From NCBI GenBank assembly GCA_028278545.1, contig JANQED010000184.1, forward strand, positions 1 to 60,176: 60,176 bases of DNA. Reading direction: 5' to 3'. A program made the position numbers and the translations under genes. Shown here piece by piece: positions 49,906-58,521 of this stretch (position 1 is its first letter; every line of letters starts with the position of its first letter). The DNA is from Anaerolineales bacterium (GTDB lineage: Bacteria > Chloroflexota > Anaerolineae > Anaerolineales > UBA11858). The notes under the pieces are model-generated. The model saw only the letters and a program-made list of their open reading frames with translations. It made no database searches and had not been told where the DNA came from.

Positions 49906-51596
49906 TGTTACGTTCACGCTATCGACGAATTGTTCTTTATTTTGTGCGGGTAATCCTCAGCCTGATCTGGTGGGATGTGCTCTTGCGACGAGTTGGTTTT
50001 CGCCGTCTTTCGAGAAGGACGCGCCAAAAACGATTGAAACTGATTGCAGAGCGCTATCGCGCTTTGGCCATTCAAATGGGGGGAGTGCTGATCAAGATGG
50101 GGCAATTCCTCTCCACCAGGGTGGATGTGCTGCCTCAAGTGGTTACCGATGAGTTGGCCGACCTTCAGGATGAGGTCCCCGCGGAAGATTTCGAGGAGAT
50201 TCGTAAATTGGCGGAAGCCGAGTTGGGCGCGCCTTTGAGCAAACGATTTGCCCGCTTCGAGGAAGTGCCCTTGGCAGCGGCCTCTTTGGGGCAAGTCCAT
50301 CGCGCGGCGATGAGAACCACGCCCAATCCCGTCCGTGAGTCTGGCGATGATGAGCAGGAAGCCCCCATCGTTGAAGTGGTCGTCAAAGTGCAGCGTTCGG
50401 ATATCGAAAATATCATCCGCACCGACCTGGCCGCTTTGCGCACCGTGGGCAGGTGGATCAAGCGCTATCGCCCGATCAGCCGCCGGGCGGATGTCCCCGC
50501 CCTGTTGGACGAATTTGCTCGTATCTTGTTCGAGGAAATCGATTACCTGGCTGAGGGGCGCAACGCCGAGACTTTCCACTCGAATTTCAAAGGTCGTGCT
50601 GATGTGCGCGTGCCGCGCGTGATTTGGTCTCACACGACGCAGCGGGTGCTGACCTTGGAAGATGTCTATTCCATCAAGATCACCGATTACGAAGCTATCA
50701 CCGCCGCAGGTGTTGACAGGGCGCAGGTAGCCAAGCGGCTCTTCGATACTTACTTGGAGCAGATCTTTAATCATGAGTTTTTCCACGCCGACCCGCATCC
50801 GGGGAATTTGTTCGTGGAGGTGCCACCAGACCATGCCCCCTCGGATTGGCGGCTGACCTTTGTCGATTTTGGGATGGTAGGGCGCATCCCACCCAATACG
50901 CTGGCAGGGCTGCGGGAGGCGGTGATCGCGATTGGAACCCAGGACGCCAGGCGGATTGTGCAGGCTTATCTGCTGTTAGGGATGCTGCTGCCCAACGCCG
51001 ATCTCGAACTGCTCGAACGGGCAGAAGCGGCGGTTTTCGACCGCTTTTGGGGTAAGAGCATGAGCGAGTTGGCCGACATCGATTTCGATGAGATGCACGA
51101 ATTCGCCAAAGAGTTCCGGGAATTGGTCTATGATATGCCCTTCCAGGTGCCGCAGGATTTGATCTTGTTGGGCCGCTGTGTAGCTATCCTCTCAGGAATG
51201 TGTACCGGGTTGGACCCTCAGTTCAACGTCTGGGAGTCGATAATGCCTTTTGCCCAGGAGCTGCTAACAGAGGAGGTCACCGGCGGCTGGGAGTTCTGGC
51301 GCGACGAGGCCATTGACTTGGTCAAGACCAGCCTGTTTTTGCCCCGCCGTTTAGAAAGGGTTTTGGATATCGTTGAGCGGGGAAAGATGGATGTGCGAGT
51401 CCCAGAGCTGACAATACATTTGAGACGCATTGAGGCCGTCATGCGCCGAATGATCGGCGCGCTGGTTTTCGCTGCTTTGTTAATGGGTGGTGTGCAGCTC
51501 TATCTCGCTGATAAATTTGTCACTGCGGGGGTCTTGTTCGGGGGCGCGTTTCTGTCCCTGGTGTGGGTTCTGCTAAGCAGGCCCAAGAGACGGTAA
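49905..51596 (+). CDS. AarF/UbiB (ADCK) family kinase-like protein
   Basis: 563 residues with the atypical-kinase features of the family: the KxGQ motif in KMGQFLSTRVDVLP, the Ala-rich nucleotide loop AAASLGQVHRA, EIDYLAEGRNAE, the catalytic loop FHADPHPGNLF and metal-binding FVDFGMVGRI. An insert at about 140-155 is acidic (SGDDEQEAPIVEV). Two C-terminal helices (about 515-555) anchor it in the membrane. Relatives support ubiquinone or other isoprenoid-lipid metabolism. Confidence 0.92.
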   Translation: MLRSRYRRIVLYFVRVILSLIWWDVLLRRVGFRRLSRRTRQKRLKLIAERYRALAIQMGGVLIKMGQFLSTRVDVLPQVVTDELADLQDEVPAEDFEEIRKLAEAELGAPLSKRFARFEEVPLAAASLGQVHRAAMRTTPNPVRESGDDEQEAPIVEVVVKVQRSDIENIIRTDLAALRTVGRWIKRYRPISRRADVPALLDEFARILFEEIDYLAEGRNAETFHSNFKGRADVRVPRVIWSHTTQRVLTLEDVYSIKITDYEAITAAGVDRAQVAKRLFDTYLEQIFNHEFFHADPHPGNLFVEVPPDHAPSDWRLTFVDFGMVGRIPPNTLAGLREAVIAIGTQDARRIVQAYLLLGMLLPNADLELLERAEAAVFDRFWGKSMSELADIDFDEMHEFAKEFRELVYDMPFQVPQDLILLGRCVAILSGMCTGLDPQFNVWESIMPFAQELLTEEVTGGWEFWRDEAIDLVKTSLFLPRRLERVLDIVERGKMDVRVPELTIHLRRIEAVMRRMIGALVFAALLMGGVQLYLADKFVTAGVLFGGAFLSLVWVLLSRPKRR

Positions 51597-51783
51597 CTTG
51601 CTGGGATTTACCTTCGGTTGTTTGTGATGGGCTGCGCGGGCTTGCGTTAGCAATCAAAAAACCACAGATGATTGGGGTGCCACCGGCGTAAAAACATCAA
51701 TGCTGCCAATGGGGGCTTAACGATCCCTTCGCCTGTGGCTTCTTCCGTAGTTTCTTTTCTATGTGGTGGTAGAGGTACTTCGA

Positions 51784-51990
51784 TTAGTGTTCTTCAATAC
51801 GTTCCAGGGCGTGATCGATCATGCTGCGAGCGGCCATGAGCATCTCTTTGCGAGCAGCGCGTCGGTGCTTGACGTAATCTGGTGGTAAAAGGGATTCGAT
51901 GCTTTTGCGCATTTCGGCCCTTGCCGCTTTGACATGCTCCCGTGTCTCTTCAGGGACAGGACATTTTAGATTTTCTTTTTTCTCGGCCAT
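51784..51990 (-). CDS. Small charged helical protein, unknown
   Basis: 68 residues, highly charged and almost wholly alpha-helical, with a PVPEETREHVKAARAEMRKSIESLLPP segment followed by a second amphipathic helix. A good AAGGAG site precedes ATG 51990. No family is recognised with certainty. The pattern of short Arg/Lys/Glu-rich helices is shared by many small uncharacterised bacterial proteins. The 51597-51783 gap beside it is empty. Confidence 0.65.
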   Translation of the reverse strand: MAEKKENLKCPVPEETREHVKAARAEMRKSIESLLPPDYVKHRRAARKEMLMAARSMIDHALERIEEH

Positions 51991-52093
51991 GGGTTGCTCC
52001 TTATTCTGCTGATACCAGTTTTATTATTGCATGGGAGTAGCCCCACGTCAAGGCGTCAACGGAGAATACGGAAAAGTGACGATTAGCAACTGA

Positions 52094-53458
52094 TCACTGC
52101 CCGCTGAATACCACATCCGTGGGCATACCCGGCTTGAGCTTGCCCTCAGGGTCGTTCACTGAGAGTTCCACCGCATAGACGGTTGTCTGGCGCTCTTCCT
52201 GGGTCTGGACATTGCGGGGGGTGTATTCGGCTTGGTCGGCGATGCGGGTGACGAAGGCTTCGAAGGTCTCGAAGGGGAAGGAGTCGACTTTGAGTTGGGC
52301 GGTGTCGCCGAGGTTGATCTGCCCGTATTGGTTTTCAGGGATATAGACGGTCACCGTCAGTTCGTCTAACTGGCTGATGGTCATCGCTGCCACGCCGGGC
52401 TGGATCAGTTCGCCGGTCTCTACGTTGCGCGTCGTCACTACGCCGCTGATCGGTGTGGTGACAATCAGTTTGTCAATCAGCACTTGGACGGCTTCTAGAT
52501 TGGTCAAAGCCGAGTCCACCTGCGATTGGGCCACGGCCAGCTCTTCTGCGGTAGGGCGGTGGGCTTCGGCCAGGGCGAGCTGTGCCTGGGCGAAAGCAAC
52601 CTGGGCTTCTGCCAGGGCGACATCATCAGGGTCGGGACCATTCAACAGAGTGTCGTAGTCCTCTTGTGCTGAAGCCAGATGGGCGTTCGCCAGAGCCAAG
52701 TCAGCTTCGGCAACCGAGATATCGATTTCGTTTCCCGTCCCCAGCAGACGATTGTAGTGGCGCACCGCGGCGTCATAATCCTTCTGTGCCTGTGCCCGAG
52801 CGCTGAAATAAGTAGCCCATACTTCGACTTTGTGGATTTCCCTGTTCGCGCCATAGTCCTGGTAGTCGTCCTCGGCATCTTCGAGTTCGTCTTTGGCCAA
52901 AACCATATTGGCATAGGCCTGGTCGATGTCTGCCTGGGGGGCGATGTTGGAATAGTTGTGTAGGCGGCGTTCGGCGTCATCGATGGCCTTTTCGGCGTCG
53001 GCGATGGCCTGCTGCGCCTGGGCCAAAGCGATCTCGTTATCATCATATAGAGATGCCAACGCTTGCTCCGCGGAGAGGAGTTCGAGCCGGGCGGCGGCGA
53101 TGGCGGCTTGCTGCTCTTCAGTGGTCATCCCCGCGGCGACGAGATCGTAATTGGCCTGGGCCACAGCTACGGCCGACTCGGCCTGATGAAGCTGAGATTC
53201 CAGGATTTTGTCCTCGATTCTGAACATTGGGTCGCTGCTCTCAACCCTGTCGCCCTCTTTGACGAATACTTCGGAGACGCGCCCCCCCTCTTCGGAAGAG
53301 ATCACCACTTCCACAGCCTCGACCGTCCCGGAGGCCTGGATGGCGTTCTCACCCTCATTTTGGGTTGATAGTTGGGGTAGGGTCAGCTCGCATCCAACCC
53401 CAAAGAGGGTGATGAGGGCGAGAATTGTCAGGAGAATAACTTCTCTATTCGATTTCAT
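52094..53458 (-). CDS. HlyD-family membrane-fusion adaptor of the ABC exporter
   Basis: 454 residues. The N-terminal helix ending GVGC suggests a lipoprotein (imperfect lipobox, with Cys about residue 23). Biotinyl/lipoyl-like half-domains flank a very long, Ala/Gln/Glu-rich coiled coil (about 75-330, many AEADLALANAHLASAQ-type heptads). ITTPISGVV-like closing (VTTPISGVVTTRNVETGELI) and a beta-barrel with VTVYIPENQYGQI follow. ATG 53458 has GGAG six bases upstream. It is last in the operon and bridges the inner-membrane exporter to the outside. Confidence 0.9.
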   Translation of the reverse strand: MKSNREVILLTILALITLFGVGCELTLPQLSTQNEGENAIQASGTVEAVEVVISSEEGGRVSEVFVKEGDRVESSDPMFRIEDKILESQLHQAESAVAVAQANYDLVAAGMTTEEQQAAIAAARLELLSAEQALASLYDDNEIALAQAQQAIADAEKAIDDAERRLHNYSNIAPQADIDQAYANMVLAKDELEDAEDDYQDYGANREIHKVEVWATYFSARAQAQKDYDAAVRHYNRLLGTGNEIDISVAEADLALANAHLASAQEDYDTLLNGPDPDDVALAEAQVAFAQAQLALAEAHRPTAEELAVAQSQVDSALTNLEAVQVLIDKLIVTTPISGVVTTRNVETGELIQPGVAAMTISQLDELTVTVYIPENQYGQINLGDTAQLKVDSFPFETFEAFVTRIADQAEYTPRNVQTQEERQTTVYAVELSVNDPEGKLKPGMPTDVVFSGQ

Positions 53459-53471
53459 GTTGAACTCCAAT

Positions 53472-54416
53472 CTATTCGCGCATACAGGCGATAAATACAT
53501 CTTCCAAAGAAGGTTCGATAATGGTCATTTGATCGATTTTGATATCCGACCGTTTCAATTGCTCAGCGATTTTGGCTTTGTGCTCTTCCATATCGGGCGC
53601 GATGACATGCACCAACGAGCCATACAGTTCTACCTCTTCCAGGGGAATTTCCCCGGTGCTTTGGGCCTCTCTTAAAATCTTGATGGCTTTAACTGTGTCC
53701 GAAGGGGCGATCTCCAAAACCTGGCCGCGCATTTTTTCCTGCTTGATCTGTTCCGGCGAGCCATAGGCGATGATCTTCCCCCGTTGGATGAATGCCAGGC
53801 GATGGCAGTGTTCGGCTTCGTCCATGTAATGGGTAGTGACGAAGACGGTAATCCCCTCAGCCACAAACTGGTACAGCAGATCCCAGAAGGCCCGCCGAGA
53901 GACGGGGTCGACTCCGGCGGTAGGCTCGTCCAGGAAGACCACTTCTGGCCTGTGAAGGATGGCGGCGCTCAGGGCCAGGCGTTGGCGCCAGCCTCCAGAG
54001 AGTGCTTTGGTTTGAGTGTGTTCCCGACCGACCAGCCCAGACATTTCTAGGGCCTCCGGGATGCGCTGCTGCATGGCCTCGTTGCTGAGACCATAGGCTT
54101 TACCGTAGAATTGAAGATTTTGTAGCACCGACAGGTCATTGTAGAGGCTGAAACGTTGGGACATGTAGCCGACGCGGGGGCGCATCTCGCGCACACCCTG
54201 GTTGACGCGAATGCCCAAAACATCTACTGTCCCCGCACTGGGTTCTAGTAATCCCAGCATCATGCGGATGGAGGTCGTTTTCCCCGAACCGTTTGGCCCC
54301 AGGAAGCCGAAAATCTCCCCGTGGTGGACATCAAAGTTAACTGCATCAACGGCGGTGAAGCTGTCGAAGTTTTTGGTCAGCTTTCGAACGGTAATCGCAG
54401 TTTTGGCCTTTTTCAT
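53472..54416 (-). CDS. ABC exporter ATPase 2
   Basis: 314 residues with Walker A GPNGSGKTT, signature LSGGWRQR, Walker B VVFLDEPTAGVDP and the switch His in FVTTHYMDEAEH, all intact. It has a C-terminal extension typical of drug-exporter ATPases. I used ATG 54416 because the upstream frame lies inside the permease gene. It is 7 bases after that gene. With ATPase 1, the two permeases and HlyD it resembles the YbhFGRS-type systems, except that here the ATPases are separate genes. Confidence 0.92.
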   Translation of the reverse strand: MKKAKTAITVRKLTKNFDSFTAVDAVNFDVHHGEIFGFLGPNGSGKTTSIRMMLGLLEPSAGTVDVLGIRVNQGVREMRPRVGYMSQRFSLYNDLSVLQNLQFYGKAYGLSNEAMQQRIPEALEMSGLVGREHTQTKALSGGWRQRLALSAAILHRPEVVFLDEPTAGVDPVSRRAFWDLLYQFVAEGITVFVTTHYMDEAEHCHRLAFIQRGKIIAYGSPEQIKQEKMRGQVLEIAPSDTVKAIKILREAQSTGEIPLEEVELYGSLVHVIAPDMEEHKAKIAEQLKRSDIKIDQMTIIEPSLEDVFIACMRE

Positions 54417-54423
54417 GGTCTGA

Positions 54424-55548
54424 TCAGTCCAGATTGCGGCGTACGAAACGCCAGGAGAACGTGCCAATGACGATGCCGATAATGCCCAGAGCCAGTACGT
54501 GGGGCCAGAGAACGTCCAGGCCAGCCCCTTTGAGCAGGATACCGCGCATGATGGAAAGCCAGTGATGGGCGGGCACCACGTTGGCGAAGAGTTGGGCTGC
54601 TCTAGGCATACCCTCGACAGGGGCAGCGTAACCGGTGAACATGAAATCGGACATGCCAACCAGCATCACCAGCAAGAAAGCCTGGTGCTGTGTTTTCGAC
54701 ATCACCGAAATGACCATACCTTTGCCCAATTCGACCAATAGATAGCCAAAGGCCAGGATCAGCAGCAGGGCTAAGGACCCCCGCACAGGTACATCGAAGG
54801 CGAGGTGCACCATGCCGAGCATCAGCACAAAGTCGACGAAACCCACAATCACCACCGGGATCGACTTGCCAATTATGATCTCCAGTGAGGAGAAAGGCAT
54901 CACCAACAGTTGTTCCAGGGTGCCCAATTCACGTTCGCGAGAGAAAGATAGGGCCGCAAATAAAAGCACGGTGAATTCCAGCATCAGGCCCAATTCCGCG
55001 GGTGTGGTATACAGCGCCTCGCTAAGGGCTTCGTTGAACCAAACCCGCAGACTGAAATCGAACCCGGCGAAGGTGTCGGGGTTCATGCCCAGCCGCTCGA
55101 TCACGATCTTCTCCCCGATGCTCCTGGTGACCCCTTCGATGGCTCGCAAGGCTTCCCTGGCCGGGATGCTCTCGGCGCCATTCAAGATCACGGCCAAATT
55201 AGGGTTGCCGTTGTGCGAAGCCATCTCTTCCGCATAATCGGGTGGGATAATGATCGCGGCGGTGATCTTGCCCCGGTCAAGGGCGAATTCGATCGCGTCC
55301 ATCTCCTCCACCTGGTCTTCGAGGGTGAAGGTGCCAGTGTTTTCCAGTGCTACCACGACTGCTCGGCTGGCAGCGGATTTGTCCTGATCCCAGACCATCA
55401 GTGGCAGGTTGGTCATGGGGCGCGAGGTCGCCCAACCGACCAGCAACAGTTCCAGCGCGCCGCCGAAGAGCATAAATGCTGGCATCCACCAGTCGTTGCG
55501 GAGATGGATGAACTCCTTTATTACGAGGGATGCGATCCGTCTAATCAT
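54424..55548 (-). CDS. ABC-2 type exporter permease B
   Basis: 374 residues. An N-terminal helix (about 21-40) is followed by a large extracytoplasmic domain (about 45-175) with VVVALENTGTFTL and IPPDYAEEMASHNGNP. Five helices come next, including the conserved ABC-2 segment ALSFSRERELGTLEQLLVMPFSSLEIIIGK. It pairs with the permease encoded 24 bases upstream; the two differ in sequence, implying a heterodimer. Confidence 0.9.
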   Translation of the reverse strand: MIRRIASLVIKEFIHLRNDWWMPAFMLFGGALELLLVGWATSRPMTNLPLMVWDQDKSAASRAVVVALENTGTFTLEDQVEEMDAIEFALDRGKITAAIIIPPDYAEEMASHNGNPNLAVILNGAESIPAREALRAIEGVTRSIGEKIVIERLGMNPDTFAGFDFSLRVWFNEALSEALYTTPAELGLMLEFTVLLFAALSFSRERELGTLEQLLVMPFSSLEIIIGKSIPVVIVGFVDFVLMLGMVHLAFDVPVRGSLALLLILAFGYLLVELGKGMVISVMSKTQHQAFLLVMLVGMSDFMFTGYAAPVEGMPRAAQLFANVVPAHHWLSIMRGILLKGAGLDVLWPHVLALGIIGIVIGTFSWRFVRRNLD

Positions 55549-55572
55549 TGCTTGGATGGTTGTTCATTGGTT

Positions 55573-56706
55573 TCAACCGAGCTTCTTCTTGAAGAACAGC
55601 GCCGCCACACCCGTAAAGGCAATACCCAACCCCACCAGCATCACCGCGTAGGGCCAGAGTACATCCAGGCCAATGCCGGGGAGGAAGATGCCCCGAGTGA
55701 TGATGGCGTAGTGAGTTCCGGGCAAACCAAGCGATTCCAGGCGCATGATCTCTGGCATCGAGGCGATGGGGAAGAAAATGCCCGTCAAGAAGAAGCCGGG
55801 GAAGAAGATCACCAGGAACGAGAGTGCCAGGGCGGCTGCTTGCGTGGGCATAAACACGCCTACGATGATGCCCAGGCTCAGAATTGCGAATAAGAATATC
55901 CCAGAAAGCACGAAAAAGAGCAGGAAACTGCCGTTGAATGGGATATGAAACCAGAGTATGGCGAGGATGGGAATCACCACCACGTTTATCAAGCCGACGA
56001 TAATGTAAGGGACCATCTTGCCGATCAGGAGTTCGGCGCGGCCGATGGGGGTTGCCATGAGCTGCTCTAGTGTGCCATGTTCGCGCTCATGAGCCAGAGT
56101 CAACGCCACTGAAAGAGCCGGCATCCCCAACACCATGGAGATCAAGCCAGGGATGAGGTCGTTACGAGGCTTTAGGCTGGGGTTGAACCAGGTGCGGATG
56201 CGTAAATCGATCGGTTGAAGGGTGTCCAGGGAGACGCCCATAGCCTGTAGTTGTCCGGCGATGGCCTGATTGACGAACTCCTCTGCCCGCCAGGCGATAT
56301 GGTCTACGGCGAAGGTGCCACTTTCCGGTTCGGTGCCGTCAATGATGACCTGCAAGGGCATACTTTTTAAGGCGAGCAGATCTTTGGAGAAATTAGGCGC
56401 AAGGATCAATGCGGCTTTGATTTCTCCGTGCATCAGCATATCTTCGATTTCATCGATGGTGTCTACTTGCGCGTAGAGATCGATATCTTTACCAGCGGTG
56501 ATTTGTTGCACGAAGGCGCGCGAGAGTGCACTGCGATCATAATCTAGCACTGCGATGGGCACATGTTGTATATCCACCGTGAGCGCATATGCCATCAGCA
56601 GCAGGAGCGCGGTGGGCGTGATCAAGACCAGGAATAAAGTGCTCCGGTCTCGGAAGATATGATGAAACTCTTTGCGAGTGATTGCCCAGATGTGGCGAAA
56701 GGACAT
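55573..56706 (-). CDS. ABC-2 type exporter permease A
   Basis: 377 residues with the same design as permease B: helix at about 22-42, extracytoplasmic domain with VPIAVLDYDRSALSRAFV, then TLAHEREHGTLEQLMATPIGRAELLIGK and five helices. It starts 8 bases after ATPase 1. Family members export drugs, sterol-like compounds or lipids. Confidence 0.9.
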   Translation of the reverse strand: MSFRHIWAITRKEFHHIFRDRSTLFLVLITPTALLLLMAYALTVDIQHVPIAVLDYDRSALSRAFVQQITAGKDIDLYAQVDTIDEIEDMLMHGEIKAALILAPNFSKDLLALKSMPLQVIIDGTEPESGTFAVDHIAWRAEEFVNQAIAGQLQAMGVSLDTLQPIDLRIRTWFNPSLKPRNDLIPGLISMVLGMPALSVALTLAHEREHGTLEQLMATPIGRAELLIGKMVPYIIVGLINVVVIPILAILWFHIPFNGSFLLFFVLSGIFLFAILSLGIIVGVFMPTQAAALALSFLVIFFPGFFLTGIFFPIASMPEIMRLESLGLPGTHYAIITRGIFLPGIGLDVLWPYAVMLVGLGIAFTGVAALFFKKKLG

Positions 56707-56714
56707 GTTAATTG

Positions 56715-57659
56715 TTAATGTTGTTCTTCAGCTTCGCTTTCGATGCGGCGGATGAGGGAGATGAAGGCTTCTTCCATGCGGGTGGGGGCCAAACGGGCGC
56801 CGTGGATGAGAATGCCTTGTTCCTCGAGTGCCTGTTCGATTTTTGGTAATTGATGTTCCCCGTCATCGACGAGCAGGTGTAGGGCTTCTCCATAAGTTTG
56901 GACTTCCAGCACGCCGGGCAATGACGAAACGATTTGATGCGCGGCTTGCCAATCCTCGGGGAAGATCTCAATCAGGTCACCTTCGATCTGGCGGCGGATG
57001 CTTTGCGGGGAATCGCAGATCATCAGCTTTCCGGCGTACATCAGACCCACGCGCGAGCAGCGGTCTGCTTCGTCCATATAGGGCGTGCTGACGATGATGG
57101 TGGTGCCGTCTAAATGTAATTCGGTGAGGATATTCCAGAACTCGCGCCGGGAAACAGGGTCAACCCCGGTGGTGGGTTCGTCAAGGAGTAAGATGGGGGG
57201 CTGGTGGATCAGGGTGCAGGCCAGTGCTAATTTTTTCTGCATGCCACCCGAAAGGTGTACGGCACGCCGCTCCTTGAATTCCGTCAGCCCCGCAAAAGCC
57301 AGGAGTCTTTCGGTGCGTTCTTTTTGCTCCGCTTTGCTAACATTGTAGAGTTCGGCGAAGAAATTCAGGTTTTCCAGCACGCTAAGCTTGGCATAGAGGC
57401 TGAACTCCTGCGCCATATATCCAATTTGGGGCTTGATAGATTCCGGTTGGGTCCTCAAGTTGTACCCGGCCACGGTGGCCGAGCCATCAGAGATGTAAAG
57501 CAACCCGGCTAACAGGCGCAGCGTGGTCGTTTTTCCGGCGCCATCGGGACCAACCAGGCCAAAGAGTTCGCCCGGTTGAATGGCCAAATCCAGGCTATCG
57601 ACGGCACGGTTCTGCTTGAACAGGCGCGTCAAACCCTGGGTTTCGATGATAATCGTCAT
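56715..57659 (-). CDS. ABC exporter ATPase 1
   Basis: 314 residues with Walker A GPDGAGKTT, signature LSGGMQKK, Walker B ILLLDEPTTGVDP and VSTPYMDEAD. The usual switch His position reads STPYMDEAD rather than STHYMDEAE, so the conserved His is replaced by Pro. The C-terminal ~70 residues form a regulatory extension. This ATPase may therefore be catalytically weaker than ATPase 2, making an asymmetric pair. First ABC gene after the GlsB/YeaQ-type protein. Confidence 0.9.
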   Translation of the reverse strand: MTIIIETQGLTRLFKQNRAVDSLDLAIQPGELFGLVGPDGAGKTTTLRLLAGLLYISDGSATVAGYNLRTQPESIKPQIGYMAQEFSLYAKLSVLENLNFFAELYNVSKAEQKERTERLLAFAGLTEFKERRAVHLSGGMQKKLALACTLIHQPPILLLDEPTTGVDPVSRREFWNILTELHLDGTTIIVSTPYMDEADRCSRVGLMYAGKLMICDSPQSIRRQIEGDLIEIFPEDWQAAHQIVSSLPGVLEVQTYGEALHLLVDDGEHQLPKIEQALEEQGILIHGARLAPTRMEEAFISLIRRIESEAEEQH

Positions 57660-57723
57660 GAATATGCAGCTACCAGTTCCCCGAATTCATTTTCTCGATA
57701 TAAAAGCTGATAATGGCTCACAG

Positions 57724-57996
57724 TTACTGCTTCTTGGCAATACGGACGATCCAAAGCACGGCCAGGGCACCGAGAGGTGGTTCGAGGACCACACCGATAT
57801 ACTTCAACGTGTCGCTAAAACCCATGGCTGGGATGACATACCAGTCCAGCAAGCCGACGACGATTGCAGAGATAATGGCTACAATGAAATCACCGCGCAC
57901 ACCGATAGGGCGGTTATCTTTCCAGATCAGACCAGCGCCCCACCCCACAATCAAGCCAACAACGACCATAGCAGCGATCAGAATTAAGATCTCCAT
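57724..57996 (-). CDS. GlsB/YeaQ/YmgE-type small membrane protein
   Basis: 90 residues with three hydrophobic helices. The pattern GLIVGWGAGLIWKDNRPIGVRGDFIVAIISAIVVGLL in order matches the transglycosylase-associated (YeaQ/YmgE) family, which is linked to stress and envelope responses. AAGGAGG precedes the ATG. It is the first gene behind the operator at 58031-58048, and the exporter genes follow 64 bases later. Confidence 0.87.
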   Translation of the reverse strand: MEILILIAAMVVVGLIVGWGAGLIWKDNRPIGVRGDFIVAIISAIVVGLLDWYVIPAMGFSDTLKYIGVVLEPPLGALAVLWIVRIAKKQ

Positions 57997-58030
57997 TTGT
58001 GCCTCCTTAGACTTGAGTGCTTCGATTCTA

Positions 58031-58048
58031 AACTGACCGGTCAGTCAA
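58031..58048 (-). promoter_or_regulatory. TetR-type operator, exporter side
   Basis: ACTGACCGGTCAGT (58032-58045) is a perfect 14-base palindrome. The wider block AAACTGAC..GTC.GTCAATTAT recurs base for base at 60090-60107 except for four changes. It lies just downstream of the -10 on the minus strand, where a bound repressor would block initiation of the 57996-52094 genes. Confidence 0.75.
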
Positions 58049-58056
58049 TTATAAAC

Positions 58057-58084
58057 ATGATAAACGATTTTCTTGCTTTGTCAA
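58057..58084 (-). promoter_or_regulatory. Promoter of the GlsB-type/ABC exporter operon
   Basis: On the minus strand TTGACA (58084-58079) and TATCAT (58062-58057) are separated by 16 bases. The start would fall at the edge of the operator. The -35 overlaps the stop of the upstream 146-codon gene. Confidence 0.7.
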
Positions 58085-58521
58085 GAAATTCTGTCCTCAA
58101 AGTACTGTTTGGTAAAAACAATCGGAAGCGCTACAGCAATGAGTATGGCGGAATTGAACAGGGCATTGAAAACGACGCCGTAAGCCAATGATATGCCCGT
58201 ATCCAGCAGATACCAAAATAGTAGACCAACCACGAGGCAATTCCAGGCCCATCTCTCGCGTTTCTTAAAGGGGTAGCGAACCATAAAGGCCATGAATATT
58301 CCCCAACCAGCTGTGGTCGCCCCCAAAACGCCATAGCTCCAACCCTGAAACCGTGTAGCCCCATCGGGGACAATGCCTGAATCCCAAAAGATAGGGTCTA
58401 TTTGATGGTTGAAGATCGCAAACAGGGAGGACTGGTTGAAGAGGGCCATAAACGTACCAAAAGCCGCCACAACCAGACTTACGATGAACAGCCAACGCTG
58501 CCAAAAACTAAACTTCTCCAT
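58081..58521 (-). CDS. Unknown four-helix membrane protein
   Basis: 146 residues with four hydrophobic helices (about 9-30, 63-83, 93-110 and 116-137). An aromatic-rich loop (FQGWSYGVLGATTAGWGIFMA) lies between the first and second. I do not recognise the family beyond a general small-integral-membrane pattern. TTAGGAG is well placed. It overlaps the NadE-like gene by 14 bases, so the two are coupled. Confidence 0.65.
   Translation of the reverse strand: MEKFSFWQRWLFIVSLVVAAFGTFMALFNQSSLFAIFNHQIDPIFWDSGIVPDGATRFQGWSYGVLGATTAGWGIFMAFMVRYPFKKRERWAWNCLVVGLLFWYLLDTGISLAYGVVFNALFNSAILIAVALPIVFTKQYFEDRIS

Noticed and set aside
49914..50834. Long open frame (306 codons) antisense to the AarF kinase gene
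   Set aside because: It lies entirely within a well-supported gene on the other strand, has no family similarity and reflects codon bias of the real frame. The same applies to 35212-35961, 22256-23008 and 7108-7740.
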